In this document: piece after piece, positions 44,089 to 52,499 of the stretch
Layout: every line of letters begins with the position of its first letter
Numbering within the stretch: position 1 is the first letter of the stretch
DNA from: Paraburkholderia polaris
GTDB taxonomy: Bacteria > Pseudomonadota > Gammaproteobacteria > Burkholderiales > Burkholderiaceae
Length of the DNA: 64,000 bases
Assembly: GCF_012927345.1 (NCBI RefSeq)
Contig: NZ_JABBGJ010000050.1
Coordinates: 16,526 to 80,525, forward strand
Direction of reading: 5' to 3'
The notes under the pieces: model-generated
Database searches by the model: none
What the model saw: only the letters and a program-made list of their open reading frames with translations
Told to the model about the DNA's origin: nothing
Position numbers and translations under genes: made by a program

Positions 44089-45096
44089 TTATGCGGCATC
44101 AAGTTCAGCCGGAAGCATATATCGCAGGACGTAGCCCATTTCTCGCGCATCCAGCTCGTTTCCACACTTGTCACAGACCACAACTGCGTGGAAATCCTGG
44201 TCGCATTCCCGGTGTCGAAGTTTGAGAGGCGGCTTACCGCCGGAGAGCCACTTATCGCCCCAGTGCATCATGATGAGCATCGGACCGTACAGCGCTCGCC
44301 CCATCTCGGTGAGGCGATACTCGTAGCGCTTCGGGCCTTCCTGATAAAGCGTCTTGTTCGCGACGCCCTGCTCCACTAGGCGCTGCAACCGGTCAGCAAG
44401 TATGTTGGTAGCGATGCCCAACCGCGTCTGGAATTCGTCGAAACGTCGAACCCCGTAAAAGAACTCGCGGATGACCAGAAAGCTCCAACGATCTCCAATG
44501 ATCTGAAGAGTTCGGGCTACAGAGCACGGCCGTACCCGCTCAAGCACGGTGGGGTCGGACGCACGGCGCGAACGCTTGCGATCTTCATTCCGCGCTGATT
44601 CACCCGCGCCGACACCATCGCGATAGTGCACCTGTCGTGGATTGATCTCGCCGTGGCAATGTGAACATGCCACCCGTGGATGGCATTCACATCCGCAGGA
44701 TTTGTGAACGAGCTTTAACGGGGGAAGTGCGTCGCCGCTTAGCCATTGATCCCCGAAGGCGAGGAGTCCAATCATGGTCGCGTAAAGGTCGCGTCCCTTG
44801 TCCGTCAGGCGGTACTCATGACGAGCCCCGCCCGTAGAAGGAATCTGTTTTCGCAACAACCCGAGGCCGGTGAATTTCTTCAGTCGCTCTACAAGCGTGG
44901 TCCGTGGAACCTGCAGGAGGCTCTGGAACTGCTCAAACCGTCGTACGCCAAAAAAACACTCGCGCAAGACGAGAAATCCCCACGGATCCGAAAGGATTTC
45001 AACAGTGCGCGCGACGGACGAGTAGCGCTCGACGGAAGCAAAACGGGCGTCCGAGGCGCGGTGACTGTCAGCTTCGAGTGTTGCGGGCTTCGCCAT
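44089..45096 (-). CDS. Tandem HxlR-family transcriptional regulator
   Basis: 335 residues, about three times the usual size of 110-130. Two HxlR winged-helix domains are present: first SVARTVEILSDPWGFLVLRECFFGVRRFEQFQSLLQVPRTTLVERL, second SVARTLQIIGDRWSFLVIREFFYGVRRFDEFQTRLGIATNILADRL. Each is followed by a small Cys-rich segment (CGCECHPRVACSHC; CDQDFHAVVVCDKCG), which looks like a metal-binding knuckle. HxlR proteins bind DNA as dimers, so one chain here may act as a built-in dimer. It lies next to the XdhC and BoxR-like genes. Confidence 0.9.
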   Translation of the reverse strand: MAKPATLEADSHRASDARFASVERYSSVARTVEILSDPWGFLVLRECFFGVRRFEQFQSLLQVPRTTLVERLKKFTGLGLLRKQIPSTGGARHEYRLTDKGRDLYATMIGLLAFGDQWLSGDALPPLKLVHKSCGCECHPRVACSHCHGEINPRQVHYRDGVGAGESARNEDRKRSRRASDPTVLERVRPCSVARTLQIIGDRWSFLVIREFFYGVRRFDEFQTRLGIATNILADRLQRLVEQGVANKTLYQEGPKRYEYRLTEMGRALYGPMLIMMHWGDKWLSGGKPPLKLRHRECDQDFHAVVVCDKCGNELDAREMGYVLRYMLPAELDAA

Positions 45097-45149
45097 AAAA
45101 ACCTATCGATACCTTCTAGATGCCGACCAGCGCAGTCCGATATTCTACT

Positions 45150-46148
45150 TCACGCTGCGTGGGCCGATTGAGCCGGACTTTCCCGCATCTCGTGTCCCTG
45201 CAGAACCGGTACGGAATGCCGCATTGCAGTCATCTCCGCAAGAATGGATACCGCAATCTCCGGGGGCGTTTGTGCGCCGATGTGAAGCCCGATTGGCCCT
45301 CGGAGCCTTGCAATGTGGTCGTCGCGCAGATCAAACAGGCGTAGCCGCGCGCGCCGCTTCGAATTGTTCGCGCGGGAGCCGATGGCTCCGACGTAAAACG
45401 CGCTGGAGTTCAAGGCTTCGATGAGAGCCAGATCATCCAGCTTGGGATCGTGTGTCAGTGTAACAACTGCGGTGTGCCGGTCCAGTCCAATGCGAATCAA
45501 CAGATCGTCCGGCATCTCTCGAGTTATCTGTGTATGCGGGACGGGCCACTCTGATGCGTATTCATCCCGCGGGTCACACACGATGACGTCATACCCCAGG
45601 GGGACAGCCATACGCGCCACATACTCTGATAACTGACCTGCCCCTACGATTATCAGACGGTATTGAGGCCCATGAACTGTTCGCAAGCTTTGCCCGTCGA
45701 ATTGGACGTCCTGAGATTTGTTGCACTCATGGACAGCGGCGCGCCCGCTGCTCATATCCAACGCGCGCCCGACAACAGCACCACGGCCCGTCAACTCCAA
45801 TAGTCGCTCAAGACCGGAAGCAGGCCTGATAGGTTCGACGATCAGTTTCAATGTGCCGCCGCACGGAAGACCGAAGCGATGCGCCTCATCAGCCGATACG
45901 CCATACGTCACCTCGCAAGGCAACAATTTCGGTAACTCGCCCAATTTGACCCGAAGAATCAGATCGGCCTCGATACAGCCGCCTGATACCGACCCCTTTA
46001 GGATACCGTCGCCTCGAATGACGACCATCGACCCGACCGGTCGTGGTGCTGAACCCCAGGTCCCGATCACAGTTCCTAACGCCACAGTCTCGCCGGCCCG
46101 GTGCCACATGACCGCCGCGCTCAGGACCTCCCTATCCATACTGTCCAT
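45150..46148 (-). CDS. xdhC: XdhC/CoxI family molybdenum cofactor maturation factor
   Basis: About 332 residues. I take the Met at 46148; the Met at 46139 is also possible, and the longer frame lacks XdhC features. The N-terminal domain has VIGTWGSAPRPVGSMVVIRGDG and SVSGGCIEADLI with the conserved Cys. The C-terminal Rossmann domain opens RLIIVGAGQLSEYVARMA and ends with HIGAQTPPEIAVSILAEM. XdhC proteins deliver the sulfurated molybdenum cofactor to xanthine dehydrogenase-family enzymes, so this serves the hydroxylase at 35-40 kb. The gene is divergent from the BoxR-like regulator. Confidence 0.92.
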   Translation of the reverse strand: MDSMDREVLSAAVMWHRAGETVALGTVIGTWGSAPRPVGSMVVIRGDGILKGSVSGGCIEADLILRVKLGELPKLLPCEVTYGVSADEAHRFGLPCGGTLKLIVEPIRPASGLERLLELTGRGAVVGRALDMSSGRAAVHECNKSQDVQFDGQSLRTVHGPQYRLIIVGAGQLSEYVARMAVPLGYDVIVCDPRDEYASEWPVPHTQITREMPDDLLIRIGLDRHTAVVTLTHDPKLDDLALIEALNSSAFYVGAIGSRANNSKRRARLRLFDLRDDHIARLRGPIGLHIGAQTPPEIAVSILAEMTAMRHSVPVLQGHEMRESPAQSAHAA

Positions 46149-46178
46149 GATCTCCTCGCCAACGTCTCTGCGTCTGCA

Positions 46179-46201
46179 GTATAGTCTATTTATGCAAGTC
46201 A
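46179..46201 (+). promoter_or_regulatory. Shared 23-bp motif between xdhC and the BoxR-like gene
   Basis: GTATAGTCTATTTATGCAAG then TCA, read toward the BoxR-like gene, 11 bp before its start. The close position fits autorepression. Contains a TGCA core, as do known BzdR/BoxR operators. Confidence 0.7.
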
Positions 46202-46212
46202 TTGGGTGAGCG

Positions 46213-47193
46213 ATGAAACTGATTTCTTCAACAGAGCGGAAGCTTGCCGATGGACACGAACAAGCCCACGATCGGGCGCTCGTTATGGAAACTGAAGACG
46301 GCAACGGCAGCTTCGAGGATGGGCAGGGTTGTTTCCTCCGAACCGTCGGCAGCCGGGTTCGGGCGCTGCGCGCGCAGCATGCGCTTACCAGGAGGGGCCT
46401 CGCAGAAAACGCCGGCGTATCCGAACGCTACCTGGCTAAACTGGAGGGAGGTTCGGGCAATGCATCGATCCTGGTACTCCGCAAACTTGCGGTCGCGCTT
46501 CGTTGTGAGCCGGTTGACCTCTTGGAATCAGAGGATGCAGCGGGCCAAAAGGAATGGGATGAGCTCCGATCATTGCTCCGCGGTAAAAACAGCGAAGAGC
46601 TTCGGGCGTTTTGCCAGATTCTTGAAGGTCTAGTCAACAAATCTGCGGCGGAAGACCCGCAACGGACCGAGCGGATCGCTTTGGTAGGCCTGCGAGGTGC
46701 AGGGAAATCTACCTTAGGGCGGATGCTTGCTGAAGAAAGAAAATGTTGCTTTGTAGAGCTCAGCCGCGTTGTAGTGGAAGTAGCCGGGTGTCCGGTCCCG
46801 GAAATTTATGCGCTGTACGGTGCGACAGCCTATCGGAGGTATGAGCGCAGAGCGCTCGAACACACTATCGAGAAATATCCTCGCGCAGTAATCGCAGTGC
46901 CCGGCGGCCTCGTTGGCGAAGGCGAGACTTACAACCTTGTCCTTAAGCATTGCTTCACCGTCTGGCTAACCGCCACCGCACACGATCACATGTCTCGCGT
47001 TATCGCGCAAGGCGACCTGCGGCCTATGGTCGGCTACAACGAGGCGACCGATGACCTGCGTCGTATCCTGGCATCGCGACGGGACAAGTATGCTCTGGCA
47101 GATCTTGAGCACGACACCAGCGCAAGACCCTTGGTTGAGACGTACTTGGCACTACGCGACCGGCTAGAACAACTCCAGGCGTTGTCACGGTAA
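46213..47193 (+). CDS. BoxR/BzdR-type regulator: XRE HTH fused to shikimate kinase-like domain
   Basis: 326 residues. Residues 40-105 form an XRE-type HTH (VRALRAQHALTRRGLAENAGVSERYLAKLEGG). After a helical linker, residues 152-320 form a shikimate-kinase fold with P-loop GLRGAGKST (159-167) and VIAVPGGLVGE. In Azoarcus BzdR and BoxR this domain senses benzoyl-CoA and releases repression of benzoate genes. No benzoyl-CoA pathway genes lie here, so the effector is more likely the acyl-CoA made by the ligase at 33-34 kb. The ATG at 46213 is used; a Met at 46285 is an alternative. The N-terminal 40 residues are longer than usual. Confidence 0.9.
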   Translation: MKLISSTERKLADGHEQAHDRALVMETEDGNGSFEDGQGCFLRTVGSRVRALRAQHALTRRGLAENAGVSERYLAKLEGGSGNASILVLRKLAVALRCEPVDLLESEDAAGQKEWDELRSLLRGKNSEELRAFCQILEGLVNKSAAEDPQRTERIALVGLRGAGKSTLGRMLAEERKCCFVELSRVVVEVAGCPVPEIYALYGATAYRRYERRALEHTIEKYPRAVIAVPGGLVGEGETYNLVLKHCFTVWLTATAHDHMSRVIAQGDLRPMVGYNEATDDLRRILASRRDKYALADLEHDTSARPLVETYLALRDRLEQLQALSR

Positions 47194-47272
47194 CTGGTCG
47201 GGCTGGTGGAGTGACGCGATGAAGACAACCATGTCGCTGCACTGAGGCGTCGCCGCACGATCCGCCAGCTGC

Positions 47273-47301
47273 AAAAAAAAGCCGACCGGATTAGGATCGG
47301 C
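47273..47301 (-). terminator. Rho-independent terminator for the minus-strand gene at 47.5 kb
   Basis: On the minus strand a GCCGATCC...GGTCGGC stem is followed by eight T residues. It is placed to end transcription from 47762 toward lower coordinates, and may also insulate the BoxR-like gene. Confidence 0.75.
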
Positions 47302-47465
47302 ACAAGATTCTGGCGACCCGGGGGCCACGCCAGAACCTGAGAGAAAATCAAGCAGCTGATCCTCATCCGCAGATCGAGGCACCGGAAATTCCGGGCTGGC
47401 GCGGGCCCCCGTGTTGACCGGCGAATGCCCGGACGTGCGCCGTACCAGGCGTATGCAACTTTTCG

Positions 47466-47762
47466 CTATTCGCGCGTGGCAGATCCCTGACCCAGTGCGG
47501 CGAGGATGGTATTGGTGAGTCCAAGGAGTGCCGAGTGATATTCGGCGGGCAACGGCACATCGTCCATGCATGACAGCGCATCTTCGATGCCCAGTCGAAA
47601 TGACCGGGTGACCTCGGCGCGCTGCAAAGCCGTGAACTGTGGCGGCGCTGCATCCAGAAACTTCCCCAGCACCATCGCCCGTGCCCCAAGCATGCTCATG
47701 GTCTTCGTGTTGGCGGTCACGAGCCCGGCCATCTTGCCCAGTACTTGGTTAGCATTGTCCAA
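47466..47762 (-). CDS. Hypothetical helical protein, about 98 aa
   Basis: The frame begins with a TTG at 47762; the first ATG is at 47732. The protein (MAGLVTANTKTMSMLGARAMVLGKFLDAAPPQFTALQ...) is helical and soluble, with no known domain. A strong terminator downstream supports expression. The weak start suggests either a TTG start or a 5' truncation. Confidence 0.5.
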   Translation of the reverse strand: MDNANQVLGKMAGLVTANTKTMSMLGARAMVLGKFLDAAPPQFTALQRAEVTRSFRLGIEDALSCMDDVPLPAEYHSALLGLTNTILAALGQGSATRE

Positions 47763-48376
47763 TTGTCAGATCCGCAGTAGAAGGCGGCAGAACGCGGGAC
47801 TGTGGCTACCGTGAGCAGCGTCGCGTCTGGCGGTCCCGCCCAGGCTCACCTGCGCTACGTGGCGGTGAGGTGTTTGGCCAGCTGACGACCGATCGGTACG
47901 CTGGCGGTGGTTTGTGGGTTTGCCGGTGCGACCGCGGTGTTGAGGCGCAGTGAGCGCCACACTGCGCCAACATTGGTAGTGGTCCAGTTGGTTGGGAGTG
48001 TGACTTCGCTGATGCAGGAGCAGCCGTCCGATCGCTTAATGCCGCCACTGTCAGCAATGTGCCGGGTGCTGACGCAGAACCCGGCCCGCGCCAGTGTCGG
48101 CAATGGCCGACGAATGGGCGTTCGTCCTTTACGATTGGATGGCCGGTTACGGGGTGTAGCCGACCCTTGGGCGTCTGAGCGACGCCGCGTGTGAACGGCG
48201 GCTTGTGGCCGACCTCTGCCTCACGCGATCCGCATGTGCAGCACGAGCCCGGCGGTCGGCACCGCGCGACCCCAAAGGCGGACAGTCTGGCGAGACCCGC
48301 TACAAACTTTTCAGAAGATTGTCGATTTTCGATCATCAGCTTCGTCGTCAGGTTATTCACACCCAAAGGATCTCCC
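47763..48376. other. Intergenic stretch without a convincing gene
   Basis: 614 bp. Overlapping frames on both strands (for example 47855-48103 minus and 47907-48194 plus) show no recognised domain. Repeated GGCCGAC/GTCGGCC-type words between 48095 and 48215 suggest an intergenic repeat or old insertion. Confidence 0.4.
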
Positions 48377-48748
48377 ATGAAATACCTCGGCTTGGCCTAC
48401 TTCACCCCCGATAAATTCGCCGCGATGGCGCCAGACGACGTCAAGAAATTGGTGAGCCAGTGCCCCGCATTGGACGACAAGATGCGGGCTACCGGTAAGG
48501 TACTGATTTCCGCATCGCTTGGCGATCTGGACAACTGGAGGACGCTCCGCCCGCGCAGTGGCAAGACGCACGTCACCGATGGGCCTTATACCGAGTCGAA
48601 GGAAGTCGTGGGCGGCCTGTTCATCATCGAGGCGGATACCCATGACGAGGCGTTGCGCATCGCCTCCATTCACCCGGCGGCCACGCTGGGCGAAGAAGGT
48701 GGATGGGTCGTCGAGCTTATCCCCGTGGATTTCTACTGGGCCCGATGA
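48377..48748 (+). CDS. YCII/DGPF-domain protein
   Basis: 123 residues from the ATG at 48377 (AAAGGA ribosome binding site). The family pattern is clear: MKYLGLAYFTPDKF, LISASLGDLDNWRTLR, and the signature VTDGPYTESKEVVGGLFIIEADTHDEALRIASIHPAA. YCII-related proteins have a ferredoxin-like fold; many lie next to ECF sigma factor genes, but none is seen here. Enzymatic function is not established. Confidence 0.9.
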   Translation: MKYLGLAYFTPDKFAAMAPDDVKKLVSQCPALDDKMRATGKVLISASLGDLDNWRTLRPRSGKTHVTDGPYTESKEVVGGLFIIEADTHDEALRIASIHPAATLGEEGGWVVELIPVDFYWAR

Positions 48749-48913
48749 GGGCTTGGACGCGTGTCTCAAATATGCGTTGGCGCTCCGTTCTTCTCAAACA
48801 CCTTCACGGCTTCGTGAGTCATCGCGGCGATGCTACTTCTGGGCCGAGCGGCGACGCCTGTGATCGACCCACTTCGGCCCCTCGGCAAGGATGCTCCAAT
48901 GTCTCAGGACGGT

Positions 48914-50110
48914 TCAACAACGGCCGTTCGCTTCCGCGCGCGACGCAACATCGGACCCGTCAACAGGGGCGACCGGAATCTTGCCGATCATCAAAATGAT
49001 GACCGGTTTGCGCGAGCATTCGATGCGCCTCGCGATAACGTGCAGAGCCAGCGTCATTAAGAGACCGGTCGCACTGCCGGCCACTACGTTGATCAGACGC
49101 TCGCTAGCGAAAGTCCACGACTGCCCGGCAACCACGAATGCCATCGCGGCGCAGGCGCAACGCGTGCCGAATGCCATAACGTAGGGTCGAATACAGACGA
49201 GTGTCAGCAACGCAGCGAGGATAACCAGGTCTCGCACGAAATAGTCGTGGGGGACCAACAACCCGACGAAGATACCGGCCGGCACGCCTACGATGGCCCC
49301 CGCGATACGATTCCGGAACTTGACTCGGGCGCTCGCCGCACTGCCCGTCACCACGCTCGCCGCTGACCAGATCATCCATTGTCCGCGCTCCATATGCCTC
49401 CACTCCACGAGCGCTGCTGCGAGGCCTACGGCGAGTGCTATTGCGATCATCGCTTCGACGTACGGAGCACGATCGCCACGCTCAGAACGCTTCGACAATT
49501 TCGCATAGTGCGCTAAATATGAAACCTCTGGACGGCGTTCGCGGTAATGATTGATCGAGGAAATCAGCAGAACGGGCAAGAAAGCAGTCAATACGAAGGG
49601 AAGAAGCTCGAACCCGCGATGAATGAGTGCCGATTGCCTCACTCCTTCAGCGCTCTCGCAGGCGAGGTAAAGCACCGGAATGAACGTATAGCTACCGAGT
49701 GAGCGCAACTCGCTTCCCCATGCGGTCACCAAAATCGACCCCATTGCGATTAGGGCAGTGGCTACGACAAACAGTGGTGGATACGCAAGCGAGGCCATCA
49801 ATACCAGGAAGCCCGCTGCGATGGTTATCCCGTGGGAAATAACCCCGAGCGGAGCGAGATGCGAGCGATCCACTGCGATAGCGGTCGACACCGTCACCAG
49901 CGAAACAAGCAACCACTTTGTCTGACCGGAAACCAGCGCGAGGACGATTAACGGGAAAAGGGCCGTCAACGTGCGAACAAGCGCCTTGCTATCGATAGCA
50001 GCCCCGATGCGCGACACGGCCGACCCGACAACCTCGTAACGACTTTTTTGCGTCGGCGAAGCGTCGGTTATACGGTTAACTGATTGTTCGTCGGACCTTG
50101 ATTTGGACAT
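48914..50110 (-). CDS. FUSC-type membrane protein
   Basis: About 398 residues from the Met at 50110 (MSKSRSDEQSV). Two blocks of hydrophobic helices are separated by a hydrophilic region around HYRERRPEVSYLAHYAKLSKRSERGD. The second block (MEAMIAIALAVGLAAALVEW...WMIWSAASVVTGSAASARVKFRNRIAGAIVGVPAGIFVGLL) has the FUSC pattern, including the repeated-motif segment KxRxRIxGxxxGxxxG, as in aromatic acid and fusaric acid exporters (AaeB-like). Such proteins are predicted to export aromatic acids. Partner membrane-fusion proteins are absent. Confidence 0.75.
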   Translation of the reverse strand: MSKSRSDEQSVNRITDASPTQKSRYEVVGSAVSRIGAAIDSKALVRTLTALFPLIVLALVSGQTKWLLVSLVTVSTAIAVDRSHLAPLGVISHGITIAAGFLVLMASLAYPPLFVVATALIAMGSILVTAWGSELRSLGSYTFIPVLYLACESAEGVRQSALIHRGFELLPFVLTAFLPVLLISSINHYRERRPEVSYLAHYAKLSKRSERGDRAPYVEAMIAIALAVGLAAALVEWRHMERGQWMIWSAASVVTGSAASARVKFRNRIAGAIVGVPAGIFVGLLVPHDYFVRDLVILAALLTLVCIRPYVMAFGTRCACAAMAFVVAGQSWTFASERLINVVAGSATGLLMTLALHVIARRIECSRKPVIILMIGKIPVAPVDGSDVASRAEANGRC

Positions 50111-50300
50111 CCCGGAACTCCTGCACTGAATCTTCGTACTCTGCTGCTGCCCTCTCGCGTGTGCGGACAGGTCGATGTACAAATCCGCGAGTTGACTCGA
50201 TCCGATCGGTCGTTCCAGGTGAAAGGCGCACCGACCGACGCACTTTCCGGCCTGTCAGCGGCTGCGCATTCGGGCCCTCATGCCCCTGCGTGGACCAGTG

Positions 50301-50882
50301 TCAGTCCGCGAGTGCCTGGATCACGTCCTCGGACTGACGCACCAGGCCGAGTCTCGGAAAAATGTAATTAACCGACGCGTGATGATGCTCAGCCGTGGCG
50401 CAACTCATCGCATCCTCGGCGAGCACGAGTGTGTAGCCAAGTTCATAGGCAGCTCGTGCCGTCGACTCCACACCGATATTCGTCGAAATTCCGCCCAGCA
50501 CAATGGTCTTGATGCCACGGCGGCGCAATTGCAGATCGAGTTCCGTGCCGTGAAATGCGTTCCACTGCCGCTTCGTGATCTTGAGATCGTGCTCGGCGGC
50601 TTCGAGCGCTTCGGGGAAATCCCACCACGTCGACGGAAGTCCGTCGGCAGGAAGCGCCGCGGGCTGGTCGACGGCTTGCTTCAGCCCGTCGCCGAAATCG
50701 TCGCTCCAGCCTACGCGCACCAGCACGACTGGCGCACTGAGTTCCCGAAAGCGCTTCGCGAGCTTTGCTGAGGTCGTCAGCACGGACTCGGCGCTGCGCG
50801 GGGCCTTCCCAAAACCAAGGATGCCCTGTTGGAGGTCGATCAAAACGAGTGCCGTAGTTTTGGAGTCAAGTTTCTGCAACAT
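50301..50882 (-). CDS. Isochorismatase-like hydrolase family protein, catalytic Cys replaced
   Basis: 193 residues from the Met at 50882. The fold is plain: ALVLIDLQQGILGFG (Asp), the Lys in KITKRQWNAFHGTELDLQLRRRGI, and GISTNIGVESTARAAYELGYTLVLAEDAMS. In classical members the last motif reads GxxTxxCVExTA with a catalytic Cys; here that position is Gly. Similar proteins annotated as hydrolases carry the same change, so another chemistry or loss of activity is possible. Divergent from a TetR gene with a palindrome between them, so the pair is probably regulator and target. Confidence 0.85.
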   Translation of the reverse strand: MLQKLDSKTTALVLIDLQQGILGFGKAPRSAESVLTTSAKLAKRFRELSAPVVLVRVGWSDDFGDGLKQAVDQPAALPADGLPSTWWDFPEALEAAEHDLKITKRQWNAFHGTELDLQLRRRGIKTIVLGGISTNIGVESTARAAYELGYTLVLAEDAMSCATAEHHHASVNYIFPRLGLVRQSEDVIQALAD

Positions 50883-50921
50883 CTTTTGCCTTCCGTTGAA
50901 GTTAGTGAGCCAAAGGTGTAT

Positions 50922-50939
50922 TGTGAGGCTCGTCTCACA
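50922..50939. promoter_or_regulatory. Palindrome between the isochorismatase-like and tetR genes
   Basis: TGTGAG-GCTCGT-CTCACA, with 6-bp arms and a 6-bp spacer, in the 66-bp divergent promoter region, 9 bp before the TetR start. It is the likely TetR operator. Confidence 0.7.
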
Positions 50940-50948
50940 TTTCATTTT

Positions 50949-51617
50949 ATGAGCATGTCCTCACAAAAGTCAATCGCAACATTGCGTGCCGAACGCGGGC
51001 AAGCGAAAGCCCCACAGCGTGCACGCGGTCACGCACGGGTCGCAGCGCTGCTGGAGGCAGCGGGTACCGAATTCGCAGACAAGGGATACGACGCAGCAAC
51101 CATGACGGCGATTGCCTCCCGCGCGGGCGCATCGATTGGCTCGCTGTATCAATTTTTTCCCACCAAGGACCGGATCGCGGGTGCGTTGCTCGAAAGCTAT
51201 CTGAACGCACTCGCAGAGACGTTCCACGAGCTGCGCGAGGCTGCGCCGTCTTTGGACGTATCGCTGCTTGCGAGCCGGTTGACGAGAACGTTCGTGAAGT
51301 TCCGCGCGACCCATCCGGCGTTTGCGGTCCTGGTCGAGACCTACAGTTACGCTCTGCCGCGCACCATGAGCATCCGCGAAAGTCTGCGTAGAGAGATCGA
51401 ATCCGTGCTGGCTGAAGTGGCGCCGCATCTGGCACCGGCAGAGATCGCCGTCCGTGCCGCCGTGATCCAGCAGATCATGAAGGCGGCCGTCGCGGTTAAT
51501 GGCGATGCCTCCATAGCCAGTCGTAAAGCTGTCATGGACGAACTGGAGGGCCTTATGCGTCATTACCTGCAGGACGCGATCCAACGTGCGAACCTGGATA
51601 CCCTCACGTCTTCATAA
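50949..51617 (+). CDS. TetR family transcriptional regulator
   Basis: About 222 residues from the ATG at 50949 (a second ATG is at 50955; the longer frame from 50829 covers the neighbour's coding region). The HTH is HARVAALLEAAGTEFADKGYDAATMTAIASRAGASIGSLYQFFPTKDRIAGALLESY, a textbook TetR N-terminus. The ligand-binding half is helical and specific to the subfamily. It probably represses itself and the divergent isochorismatase-like gene. Confidence 0.93.
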   Translation: MSMSSQKSIATLRAERGQAKAPQRARGHARVAALLEAAGTEFADKGYDAATMTAIASRAGASIGSLYQFFPTKDRIAGALLESYLNALAETFHELREAAPSLDVSLLASRLTRTFVKFRATHPAFAVLVETYSYALPRTMSIRESLRREIESVLAEVAPHLAPAEIAVRAAVIQQIMKAAVAVNGDASIASRKAVMDELEGLMRHYLQDAIQRANLDTLTSS

Positions 51618-51924
51618 GTCTCCATAGCGTGGTACGTCCAATCCCGGGCGCACGGCTCGCCGCGGCGCGGTTACCGCCGTGTTGTTCTAGAGCGTTGTAC
51701 GTCGTCACGGATTACGGCCACGGGGGCGGACTAACGACATTGCCATTGGATACCGCCGCGACAGACGGTGCATGCATGCGTCCGAACTCCGAAAAAACGT
51801 CCGGCAGATCCTGCCACGCGCCGTTCGCGGCATCGCCCAGATAAATCGCCGCGCGCGCTATCAGGTTCTCAAGCGCAACTGGCCGATGTGGCCCGAAGCG
51901 GCGATAGCAGTGTGACGTTTGCAC
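51604..51924 (-). pseudogene. Sigma-54 activator (PrpR/NtrC-type) C-terminal remnant
   Basis: Reading down the minus strand, LENLIARAAIYLGD resembles the region after the GNVREL motif of sigma-54-dependent activators. After frame changes, ALEQHGGNRAAASRAPGIGRTTLW is the Fis-type HTH that ends these proteins, with a stop TGA at 51604-51606. Both segments are degenerate (PGI in place of LGI, WPHRPVALENL in place of WPGNVRELENL) and lie in different frames. The 3' end overlaps the last codons of the tetR gene. The gene has lost its AAA domain. Confidence 0.7.
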
Positions 51925-52499
51925 ACTGCCTGAAACGGTTCGCGCTTGTGTGCCATGTAGTCAATTTTCAGGCTCCACACCATGAGCCATACCATTGATG
52001 TTTTTCCGCGGAAGAGAACGCCGCTCTGGCATTAGCCGGTTGGCAATACCCGGGTCCACCGGCAGATCTGCCCCTCACATCCGGACGTTCGTGAACGCAA
52101 TTCGAAGGGCTTTTTATGGCCGAACCCCGAAGTTCGTGAGAGGCGGATGGTCGAGACGGGCTCGGTGATCGGCGAGCTTCCGTAGTCGACCCACAACCGT
52201 CACGCGACCCCGCGACGCTTTAACGACAGATATTTGGGGCAGCCAACGGTACTCGCGCGGGTACGTCTGCCGGCGGGTGCTCGGCCATTGCATCCACGCC
52301 CGTCGGGTCGAACGTCTGCAGATGGACACTCGGCAAGCAGACCCGAACGCGAAGGGCGCGAAGTAATCAACAAAGCGCGCCATGAAGGGCCGGCTCATGC
52401 GCGATTCGCTGCAAGCATTCTAACGCCTGACAGATCGCAGCCAATTATTCAGCGACATGGACCCGCGGCAGCGCAGCCGGAGCGCGCTGATCCGCTTTT
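51925..52499. other. Intergenic stretch without a recognised gene
   Basis: 575 bp between the activator remnant and the ATPase gene. No domain was seen. Frames of 76-94 codons on both strands overlap one another. Confidence 0.45.
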
